This document shows, piece by piece, positions 8,175 through 15,204 of a stretch of 32,870 nt of DNA (the stretch's first letter is position 1; the number at the start of each line of letters is the position of its first letter). The DNA is taken from assembly GCA_036736205.1 (NCBI GenBank), contig DAINMX010000053.1, forward strand, positions 1 to 32,870, in the 5' to 3' direction. Origin of the DNA: XYA12-FULL-58-9 sp001798605. GTDB lineage: Bacteria; Myxococcota; XYA12-FULL-58-9. The notes beneath the pieces are model-generated. The model was not told the origin of the DNA. It ran no database searches and was given only the letters and a program-made list of their open reading frames with translations. The position numbers and the translations under genes are program-made.

Positions 8175-8930
8175 ATGGGCAACATTGAGAACTCCAACAA
8201 GGTCACGATCGACGGTTTTGAAATCGAGTATGAAACCGATCCCAATGCGCACAACCGGGTGGAGCCAGAGGATCGTGGTCCGGGCATGGACGAGCCCACC
8301 CATTACACATATGCCCGACCCGAAGACAAGCCCGCGGAACGCGACGTGCGCGTTTGTGATGCGGTCAAGGCTGGTGATCAGTCGCTGGTTCGCAAATGGG
8401 TCAACGAGGGCTGTAACGTGCATCAGCGTGCTGAACAGGATTGGACACCACTCAACTTTGCCAGTGGCAAAGGTGATCTCGATATGGTGAAGCTTCTCGT
8501 TGAGGAGCTTGGCGCTGACGTTACTGCCACGGGGCGCGACCGCAGACGTCCATCGGCAATTGCACGAGCGGCGAACCGCAGGGAAGTCGTCGCCTATCTA
8601 ACTCAGATCGAGAAGGATCTTGGCGTCTGGGAGAACCCGTTAGAGCGACGACCTTATTGCAAGGCGTACTACCTTCGCGACCTGCGCAAGTTTTCCGATT
8701 GGTCGGAAAAGCGTGAGAACTGGAAGATTAACAAGTATTGGTCCGACGAGATCAAATCTGATTTCGAAAAGAATCTGAACGATGACGACGTGGTTTTTGT
8801 CCACGACGATTTGAGTGTCACCAAGTCGATGTGGCGCAAAGAACACGTTATCTACGATAGTCTCACGCCAGATTGGGAAGCGTTCTGCAAGAGAGAGCTG
8901 AAGTTTTCGATTCCTGAGGATCTGCTTTGA
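8175..8930 (+). CDS. Ankyrin-repeat protein with conserved C-terminal domain
   Basis: The 251-residue cytoplasmic protein has an acidic N-terminus. Two ankyrin repeats follow at about 60-140 (VCDAVKAGDQSLVRKWVNEG, then WTPLNFASGKGDLDMVKLLV and a third partial unit). The C-terminal ~90 residues include DDDVVFVHDDLSVTKSMW and LTPDWEAFCKRELKF. I recognise this C-terminal pattern from ankyrin proteins of cyanobacteria and proteobacteria, where its function is not known. The ATG follows AGGTGA at short spacing. The next gene starts 57 bp downstream on the same strand. Confidence 0.75.
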   Translation: MGNIENSNKVTIDGFEIEYETDPNAHNRVEPEDRGPGMDEPTHYTYARPEDKPAERDVRVCDAVKAGDQSLVRKWVNEGCNVHQRAEQDWTPLNFASGKGDLDMVKLLVEELGADVTATGRDRRRPSAIARAANRREVVAYLTQIEKDLGVWENPLERRPYCKAYYLRDLRKFSDWSEKRENWKINKYWSDEIKSDFEKNLNDDDVVFVHDDLSVTKSMWRKEHVIYDSLTPDWEAFCKRELKFSIPEDLL

Positions 8931-8987
8931 CGACAATTCGCGCGCCGCTTGAATCACAAAGCCAAGGGTGCCCAAAGTGAGGCGAAC

Positions 8988-9362
8988 ATGAACGAACTGG
9001 TGCAGCGTTTGACCAAGGAGCAGGAGGTAGAGGCAAGCTTGAGGCCGGAACCTCGGCTCGATCTTTTCAAGGCCGCCATTGACCGCAACTATGTACATAT
9101 TCGATTCACCCAAACCAAAGGCGGCACGGAGCTCGGCGTTCGCATGGATACGTCCGCCTGCGATTTGACCGCAGGGGATTTCGACAAGGGCACAGGCAAG
9201 GTGAAGATCGTCGGCGGTCTCATTCTGAACTACGTGCGCGTGCGCTGCCATGCGGAGATCGACCTGAAGACGCTCAAAGGCAGGGGGCGATTGGAGATCA
9301 TCGAAGAAGTCACCCCAGCGCAGCTCGCCAAGGAACGGGCCGAAAGGGCCAACGGAGCGTAG
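8988..9362 (+). CDS. Small conserved-looking cytoplasmic protein, unknown function
   Basis: The ATG at 8988 has TGAGG five bases upstream and gives 124 residues. A TTG at 8949 would add 13 residues but lacks a ribosome site. The sequence is soluble and mixed alpha/beta, with no signal peptide. After a charged N-terminal helix it predicts a run of beta strands (YVHIRFTQTKGGTELGVRM, VKIVGGLILNYVRVRCHAEI) and ends in a charged helix. I do not recognise the family. It sits 57 bp after the ankyrin gene and probably shares its transcript. The alternation of strands and the LKGRGRLEI segment suggest a small barrel or sheet that binds a partner. Confidence 0.6.
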   Translation: MNELVQRLTKEQEVEASLRPEPRLDLFKAAIDRNYVHIRFTQTKGGTELGVRMDTSACDLTAGDFDKGTGKVKIVGGLILNYVRVRCHAEIDLKTLKGRGRLEIIEEVTPAQLAKERAERANGA

Positions 9363-9849
9363 TACGGCGAACTGAGCTTAATCCGATTTGATAGGCAGGT
9401 TTGTTATGCCGCCAAATCTATCCCGACGGACGTTGCCCTGCTCAAGACCATCCGCCCGCAGTGGGCGATGCTGGCCGGGCTGTCCCAAATCCTGCTGGCG
9501 GCGCACCCGACTTCATGGATGGCGCTCAATACTAGCCAATCGTCTTGGTTCGTGATTGACTCGTGATGTCTGTCGAACAGGGATGTTTGATGCAGTTAGC
9601 ATTTTCCGTGTCGCATCGGAACAGGCCGATTTGTCTGTCAATGCCGAGGGAAGCACTGTCGGCAGGCGCCTCAACGCCAATGGTGGTGCGTGGGACGCCT
9701 GCCCTGATCGGGTGCAGTCCTCGTACGACCGAGTCTGGTCTCTCGGAAAGTAACGGCCGACGCGAAGGTTATGTTGTGACAGATCAATCCTTGGGAGCCC
9801 AGCTCATCCCGCTCAAGATACGTCCGGGGCTCACGTTGAAGCGTCCCTT
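9363..9849. other. 487-bp interval with no firm gene
   Basis: In the frame of the preceding gene, after its TAG, translation continues for about 67 codons without a stop (roughly 9363-9563, ending SSWFVIDS) but has no good start. Just downstream a second frame (9556-9753, 65 codons, TTG start, no ribosome site) and an overlapping third frame are open. None has a recognisable motif. The stretch may hold a decayed gene or simply be G+C-rich spacer. No terminator with a T-run and no long repeat was seen. Confidence 0.4.
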
Positions 9850-10338
9850 ATGTCGGTCGCCAGAATGAAAGCGCTAGCTTTGGCACTTGCCCTTTCTTTG
9901 AACGGGAGTACACCTGGGGAGATCGTGATTATGGGTGATGCGGGCATCACTCTTTCGACAGTGCCCAAACTGCGATTGAGTGTTGGCGTTGAATGGCTGC
10001 CGTTTCGGGATGACTCATGGGGCGGGCTCAATGAGATTGGGTTTGGATCGAACTTGTTCCTAACTGCGGCATCTGAGGGCAATGCCGCCTGGCAGTTTTG
10101 TGTGGGTTATGGCAGGCCCAATAACGGCTTGTGGGGCAATTTCGAGGCCGGGTATGCCGTTGTCGTGGGGTGGACGGCAGGAGAAATTGAGGTGTTCCCG
10201 TACGCCCCGACAGCTTCCCTTCGCCTGGGCTTTGGCCCAATTGCGCTGCGCGTCTTGGGTTTCATCGTTGGTGGAAACCGCGGAGTGTTCCATCTCGATC
10301 ACTACGCGTTAACCTTGGAAGGGATGTGGGGTATTTGA
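9850..10338 (+). CDS. Small secreted or outer-membrane protein, unknown
   Basis: The 162-residue product has a likely signal peptide (MKALALALALSL from the second Met). A glycine- and aromatic-rich mature part then alternates polar and apolar residues (LRLSVGVEWLPF, FEAGYAVVVGW, ASLRLGFGPIALRVLGFIVG), as in small outer-membrane beta-barrels. ATG at 9850 or 9865 could be the start; neither has a strong ribosome site. The stop codon overlaps the start region of the next gene, so the two appear translationally coupled. No family is recognised. Confidence 0.55.
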   Translation: MSVARMKALALALALSLNGSTPGEIVIMGDAGITLSTVPKLRLSVGVEWLPFRDDSWGGLNEIGFGSNLFLTAASEGNAAWQFCVGYGRPNNGLWGNFEAGYAVVVGWTAGEIEVFPYAPTASLRLGFGPIALRVLGFIVGGNRGVFHLDHYALTLEGMWGI

Positions 10339-11150
10339 TCTACAGAGTTGCAATTCTGCTTTGGTTCGTGACTTGGGTTTCCTTGGGTGCGCCAAGTTTG
10401 GGTTGGTGTGGGACCCCAGAGCTGTCGGTTCCGTCGCTCACCCTGGATGAGACGCCTCCGCAATACCTGTCTTCATCGCCTACCAGTGATCAGGTTCATT
10501 TGCAGCTTGATGCGCCGATACGTTCACGCCCAAACCCCCACGAACGCCATTGGTTGGCCCAAACACAACAGCAAGAATCTCTTCTTCTGGCGAATCTGGA
10601 TGTCGACGAGGGTTGGTTGGTTGCAACTGGAAGGGCAGTGGGTTTTATTAGCGGAGCGTGGGCGGCCGCGCTCACACATGAGTTCGGCCACGGACTGGTT
10701 GCATGGGGTCATGGCTATCAGTTCATCTGGCCCACACGAGAAGAGCGATCTGAGCTTTTCCTACCGATGTGGACAACGAAACCACATGACATGCCTGCCT
10801 CAGATCGTCGAAATATAGGCATGGCAGGTTTTTTGATGTCAGCTGCAGTTTCCGAGACGATGATGGCCTTTGATTTCTTCCCCAAAAGTGATGCGTTTGT
10901 GGGCGGATTCATTTTCTATGATCTCCTCAATGCCATGGTGTACGTGTTCCGTGACATCTATGAGATGTCAAGAAGTTCAAAAACGAATGTTGGGATCGGC
11001 GACATTCGTGATATGGATAGAGGAGGAATCCCTCGCGAGGCTGTGTACATTTTCCTCCTCGCGAGATCCGCATTGGTGCTTGGTCGAATACTCGAAGACC
11101 GAGATTTTCTTACATTATCCTATTGGTTCAATTCTGCTAAACCCTACTGA
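10326..11150 (+). CDS. Membrane protein with HEFGH (HExxH) motif, possible metalloprotease
   Basis: The 274-residue protein has a hydrophobic N-terminus (residues 4-25), then a Pro-rich periplasmic-like segment. A hydrophobic helix GRAVGFISGAWAAALT follows and runs into HEFGH at 118-122. HExxH is the zinc-binding signature of gluzincin and site-2-type proteases; here the motif continues GLVAWGHG. Further hydrophobic segments follow (about 150-165, 190-205, 245-255). The third zinc ligand cannot be assigned. The start is GTG at 10326 or TTG at 10335; the TTG overlaps the upstream stop as TTGA. Coupling to the small barrel-like protein suggests that the two act together in the envelope. Protease activity is inference from the motif alone. 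Confidence 0.6.
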   Translation: MGYLIYRVAILLWFVTWVSLGAPSLGWCGTPELSVPSLTLDETPPQYLSSSPTSDQVHLQLDAPIRSRPNPHERHWLAQTQQQESLLLANLDVDEGWLVATGRAVGFISGAWAAALTHEFGHGLVAWGHGYQFIWPTREERSELFLPMWTTKPHDMPASDRRNIGMAGFLMSAAVSETMMAFDFFPKSDAFVGGFIFYDLLNAMVYVFRDIYEMSRSSKTNVGIGDIRDMDRGGIPREAVYIFLLARSALVLGRILEDRDFLTLSYWFNSAKPY

Positions 11151-11498
11151 GTACCTTGGCGTCGTGATTCGTGATTCTGGCACAGCGGCAATTGTGCCGA
11201 ACCCAACATCGTTCTCGGCTGGCACAACTGCTCAGTGACCCTACAAATTCTGGTCGAGGTATGCATTGTCACAGATGTAGTAGCTCGCTCACATGGCGAC
11301 GAGGCCGGCAAGAACAACAATCGCAATAGTTAAACACAATTGTGTCGCCCTGAGTCGAATCCCAACACTCTACCTGGACCAGTTTGAGTGGGTAACCACA
11401 ACAAAGGGCGCAACGACGGCGGTTCAGGAATATTTGGGACAGCCAGTTTTTCGGCGACAAGAGCTGTGATAGACAAGTTTTTCTGTTTGCTGTTGAAG
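11151..11498. other. 348-bp interval between the HEFGH gene and the FadL-like gene
   Basis: It contains an inverted repeat GGCACA/TGTGCC (11179-11198, 8-nt loop) 29 bp after the HEFGH gene, without a T-run. It also contains a cysteine-rich minus-strand reading frame, listed separately. The frame upstream of the FadL-like start (from 11388) is open but lacks signal-peptide character. No clear promoter was seen. Confidence 0.4.
11269..11460 (-). CDS. Possible small cysteine-rich (zinc-ribbon-like) protein
   Basis: The 63-residue frame has a TTG start. Nine cysteines fall in two clusters, CALCCGYPLKL and NYCDCCSCRP, separated by an aromatic strand-like segment (VQVECWDSTQGDTIVFN). CxxC-GYPL followed by a second CxxC is the layout of zinc ribbons. 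Against it: no ribosome site was seen, the start codon is weak, and it lies in a spacer. It does not overlap the FadL-like gene if that gene starts at 11499. Confidence 0.25.
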   Translation of the reverse strand: MSPKNWLSQIFLNRRRCALCCGYPLKLVQVECWDSTQGDTIVFNYCDCCSCRPRRHVSELLHL

Positions 11499-12767
11499 AT
11501 GAGATCGATTCCTTTCATATCTTGGCCAGTGGTGTTTGCCTTGTGGACCCCCTTGGCATTTCCTGCGATTGCCTGGGCAGGTGGTTTCTCCATTGCTGGG
11601 CAAGGTGCCAGGGCAATGGCCAAGAGTGCGGTGATCGCGGATTCGGGTCAGCCATCCAGTGTGGTGTACAACCCAGCCGGCATTGCGGCAGTCGAAGGGC
11701 TTCATCTCAGTGCAGGATTGTCACTCATTTCGCCGAAGCTCGCCTTTGATGGTGACGACGAGAGTGCGGAAGCGTCGTCTTCTAATTCCTATATTCCGTA
11801 TGGCGCTCTCACCTACGCCATTGCCGATGGGTACACGGTGGGGTTGGGATTTAGCATACCCTTTGGCTTCAACCTGGACTGGCCCAAGGATTCCCCGGGG
11901 CGTTTTGAGATTCGTGAGCAAGCTTTGCAGTCCTTTGCCATTTCCCCAGCAGTGGCGCTCGATGCATCGGCCTATGTGACGGGCCTCTCTTTTGGCGTAG
12001 CCCTCGATCTCGTTGCGGCGACGTTCTTTTTTGACCGCGACATCCGTTTGGGCAATGCCGAGGGGCAAATCCGTTTTGGTGGCGATGCGTTTGGCGCCGG
12101 TGGGCGAATCGGTGTGTTGTATCTTCCTGAGGCAGTTGCTGGCTTGTCTCTTGGGTTAGCTTGGCGAAGCCCCATGAGCCTCGGGTTTCGCGGTACAGCC
12201 GACTTCGATGTGAAAGAGGATGAGCCTCGATCGGCGTTACCGGCAGACAGCAAGGCCTACGCGCGGATGGATTTGCCACAGTCGTTGTTGTTTGGCCTAG
12301 CGTTTGCGCCGTTCGACTCGTTCAACTTGGCGTTGGACTTCAACTGGTTTGGCTGGTCGAGTTTTGAGGAGCTTGCCCTTGAGCTAGACAACGGATCGGT
12401 TCTGGAGAGCAGCAAGGATTGGAACAATTCAATGGCCGTGCGATTTGGGATGGAGCTCGACCTCGGCATCGTTGGATTGCAGGCTGGATATGCGTGGGAT
12501 CAATCGTCGATCCCCGATGAGCGTGTCGGTTTTTCCTCACCCACTGGAGACCAGAACATCGTCTCGGGTGGTGTGGAGTTGGACTTTGGGGGATTTACCT
12601 TGGCTGGAGCGGGTGCCTACATTTTTCCCACAAGCCGAGCGAATGGTGGAGAGCTTTCAGGAACTTTCGATACCTCAGCGTGGTTGGTGAACGTCACCGT
12701 GGGTGTGGCGTTCGATACCGCAGATGTAGTCGAAAAGCCGGGCAGTGTTGAGCAACCCGACACGTGA
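11499..12767 (+). CDS. OmpP1/FadL/TodX-family outer-membrane transport protein
   Basis: The ATG at 11499 gives 422 residues with a clean Sec signal peptide (MRSIPFISWP... ending AWA). The mature N-terminus GGFSIAGQGARAMAKSAVIA, then SSVVYNPAGIAAVEG, is the hallmark of the FadL hatch domain. The rest predicts a 14-strand barrel with alternating hydrophobic residues; length fits the family. FadL proteins let hydrophobic compounds such as long-chain fatty acids cross the outer membrane. The frame extends upstream to 11388 without family character. It converges on the lipoprotein hydrolase gene. In this neighbourhood it could import the fatty acid used by the FAAL at 17511, but that is inference. 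The C-terminal residue is not the usual Phe: about 10 acidic/polar residues follow the last strand. Confidence 0.85.
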   Translation: MRSIPFISWPVVFALWTPLAFPAIAWAGGFSIAGQGARAMAKSAVIADSGQPSSVVYNPAGIAAVEGLHLSAGLSLISPKLAFDGDDESAEASSSNSYIPYGALTYAIADGYTVGLGFSIPFGFNLDWPKDSPGRFEIREQALQSFAISPAVALDASAYVTGLSFGVALDLVAATFFFDRDIRLGNAEGQIRFGGDAFGAGGRIGVLYLPEAVAGLSLGLAWRSPMSLGFRGTADFDVKEDEPRSALPADSKAYARMDLPQSLLFGLAFAPFDSFNLALDFNWFGWSSFEELALELDNGSVLESSKDWNNSMAVRFGMELDLGIVGLQAGYAWDQSSIPDERVGFSSPTGDQNIVSGGVELDFGGFTLAGAGAYIFPTSRANGGELSGTFDTSAWLVNVTVGVAFDTADVVEKPGSVEQPDT

Positions 12768-12809
12768 GCATCCCAATTGCGGCTTCCAAAAGCATTGCCG
12801 AAACCTTTG

Positions 12810-12826
12810 AACCCAATCATTGGGTT
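12810..12826. terminator. Perfect inverted repeat between convergent genes
   Basis: AACCCAAT and ATTGGGTT are exact reverse complements around one base, so a 6-bp stem with a 5-nt loop can form. It lies in the 63-bp gap between the convergent FadL-like and hydrolase genes. No T-run follows on either strand, so it may be a factor-dependent bidirectional stop. Confidence 0.4.
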
Positions 12827-12830
12827 GCGA

Positions 12831-15161
12831 TTATGGCGGCGGGAGCAGATGGGTCGCCAAAAAGGAAACAGCGTCAGTTTGTAACTGTCTAGCCGCATAC
12901 ATAAGGTCAGGAGCAGCAAAATAGTTGCCAGTGTGTTGGAAAGTATTGCCAGGAAAACGAGGAGAACTCGAGTCATCGGGTGGGGTTGTGCGGTACAGAA
13001 GCCAACCGCTGTTGCCGGAAACAGCCAAGGGAGTAGGGTTAGGAAAGTACCCGTTCTCGCCCTCGTCTCCAGCGGAAGACGCAATTTCTGATTCTGCGAA
13101 ACCAATCACCTCGGCCAGTTTGTCGGTTACTGGATTGGCAACCACCGAGTCATTCTCTATTTCTTGGATGAGCACGTGTTGGGTGCGGGAGTTCACCTGC
13201 TTTGCCAAAAATGCGCCGAAGTTCGCTGGGTCGAACCCGTCGAAGAACCATTGGGCAATCGATCTGATGTATTGCACAAATGGGTCATCGAGCCATTCAT
13301 CTTCGTAACATAGCGCGTCCATCGTCAAATCATTGCTGCTCCAGCGTTTGCCATCGATTACACCCATGGCGATGAGGACATTTGCAGCCACGCAGCGAAA
13401 CCGACCCGGTGGTCCATCCAGAATGAAATCGGTCACACCAGCGTAACCGGCTCGCAATACTGTCGCCCTGACCTCTGGCACTGTGGACGCGAAGGTCGCT
13501 CCAATCGTTGCTCCAATTGAATGCCCGAAGTACCCGAGAGCCTCAGTGTCGACGCGGATAGGACCGCACCCCGCATCGCTCCAGGTTCCCCGATTTGGAT
13601 CACAACCCTGGAGGACGTCGACAAGTCGATGTAGATCGAGCACCGTTTGCCGAAGGTTGTCGCGGCTTGCAGCAAAATCACCGCCGATGATGTCGTGGAA
13701 ACAATTGAAACCAGAATCTTTGTAATCGGCATTGACGCAATCATCCGCGCCGGATGTTTTCACCGCCCGATGCCCGTGGTTTACCCAATCGATGGCAATG
13801 GTGAGAATGCCGTTTTGCGCAAAAAGAGGTCCTAGCTGGGAAATCAACCCTTCTTTGGTGCCCCACGTGCCCACTCCGATGATCACGACAGGAAACCCGC
13901 GGGAAGGGACGGGGTCGGCATGCGGAACGAAAGCAACGAACTCGAGAAGGGTGTCTCGCTGCAATTCGGGGGAGAGGGGCGGGATCCATTCGCCAGGCAC
14001 TGGCTCATCGAGACCGCCAGGATTGTCAACGTCCGTTTGGAAGTTTGGGGCCCAAAATTGTCCCTCAACAATGGCGGATACGGATTGGCACCCCTGCGCA
14101 CCGGATAGGCTGTATTGTGGATAGGAGCAGATCGATTTATCCCCGGCAAGGGTGTCGATGTCGAAGACATCGTTGATCCATTGCCAAATAGGTTGTTGTT
14201 CAACTTCGTTCGCATCGAGAGCGTCGTTCCAGGTCGTAAGGGACAGTCCATCGATCAAGCCAGGGTCGGCGACAGTAGAATCATACCCCTCGAGAAAGGC
14301 CGCTGGACTTCCTGCAACCGCAGGATCGAAAACACTGCGGGTGGATTGGGTGGTGAACTCCCATGCTAAGAGCATCTGGTCGCGAGCGAGGTTGTGGGGG
14401 GGGGACTCGAGAAATTCGAGAAGTGGCTCGTAATCGTTCCACAGCTTCTCAAAGTCTTTCAGCTTTTCTATGTTGCCGGAGTCGAGGGGTGTCAGATTCC
14501 TAACTACGCGGTTGCCGTCGAGCTTGACTGGGTTTTCGGCTTGCCGAATCAAGTACCAAGTTGGCGATGGCCCAAAGGATTCAGCACTGTCCGTTAGCAC
14601 ACCGTTGGTGATCACCACACCACAGGCGCGGTTGTCTCCCAATGGCTTAGTGGGGGTGACCACAATCCTGTGGTTGTGATGGTAGCCATAACAGTCGGCG
14701 GTTGGCTCGAACACCGTCTCGACACGCATCAGGCACGAATCAGAATCAGAGTGACATGGCGTCAACGTTTGGTATGGTAAATCCGGTGTGGGCGTGTCGT
14801 CTCGACAGAAAAAGTGCACCCGGCCCGCAAGGCTTTCCTCATCCACCTCATGGGAGACCATCGCCATGAGCTCGGGCTCGTAGGAGCCGAATCCATCGAG
14901 AAGATTCAAGGATTCTCTGATATCTTTGAGCATCGGTGTTTCCATGCAACTCACCGGCAAGTTGACGAATTCGTCACGCTCATCCATGAGGAGGGACGTC
15001 CACCTGGGTACGACGCGATTGCTCGGGTCAAATTCAACAATGGGTACGCTGCGTTCATTGGGGTCCATCGACACATTGTGCGCGGAACAACCCAACGACA
15101 AGCCTGTTGTGGCCGCTGCCATAATGAGAGCACGCATTCTTGTTGCTATCATGAATTGCAT
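12831..15161 (-). CDS. Lipoprotein alpha/beta hydrolase (esterase/lipase-like)
   Basis: The start at 15161 (MQFMIATRMRAL) has GAGG six bases upstream, giving 776 residues. The signal peptide ends in TGLSLGC, a lipobox-like site, so an outer-membrane lipoprotein is likely. Many Cys (CMET, CRDD, CHSDSDSC) suggest an oxidising periplasm or surface location. The N-terminal ~370 residues are of unknown fold. From about 430 the hydrolase core appears: FPVVIIGVGTWGTKE (oxyanion region), ILTIAIDWVNHGHR, and the nucleophile elbow GHSIG with Ser548 (codon at 13518-13520). The architecture recalls the large Pla-1/cef-type extracellular lipases, but homology is not shown. It follows the porin-like gene by 43 bp and is probably co-transcribed. 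It would cleave an ester, perhaps lipid-linked. Confidence 0.8.
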   Translation of the reverse strand: MQFMIATRMRALIMAAATTGLSLGCSAHNVSMDPNERSVPIVEFDPSNRVVPRWTSLLMDERDEFVNLPVSCMETPMLKDIRESLNLLDGFGSYEPELMAMVSHEVDEESLAGRVHFFCRDDTPTPDLPYQTLTPCHSDSDSCLMRVETVFEPTADCYGYHHNHRIVVTPTKPLGDNRACGVVITNGVLTDSAESFGPSPTWYLIRQAENPVKLDGNRVVRNLTPLDSGNIEKLKDFEKLWNDYEPLLEFLESPPHNLARDQMLLAWEFTTQSTRSVFDPAVAGSPAAFLEGYDSTVADPGLIDGLSLTTWNDALDANEVEQQPIWQWINDVFDIDTLAGDKSICSYPQYSLSGAQGCQSVSAIVEGQFWAPNFQTDVDNPGGLDEPVPGEWIPPLSPELQRDTLLEFVAFVPHADPVPSRGFPVVIIGVGTWGTKEGLISQLGPLFAQNGILTIAIDWVNHGHRAVKTSGADDCVNADYKDSGFNCFHDIIGGDFAASRDNLRQTVLDLHRLVDVLQGCDPNRGTWSDAGCGPIRVDTEALGYFGHSIGATIGATFASTVPEVRATVLRAGYAGVTDFILDGPPGRFRCVAANVLIAMGVIDGKRWSSNDLTMDALCYEDEWLDDPFVQYIRSIAQWFFDGFDPANFGAFLAKQVNSRTQHVLIQEIENDSVVANPVTDKLAEVIGFAESEIASSAGDEGENGYFPNPTPLAVSGNSGWLLYRTTPPDDSSSPRFPGNTFQHTGNYFAAPDLMYAARQLQTDAVSFLATHLLPPP

Positions 15162-15204
15162 CTTGGGCCTCAAACTTGCCACCATAGGGTTGGGTTTGCT
15201 GCGT

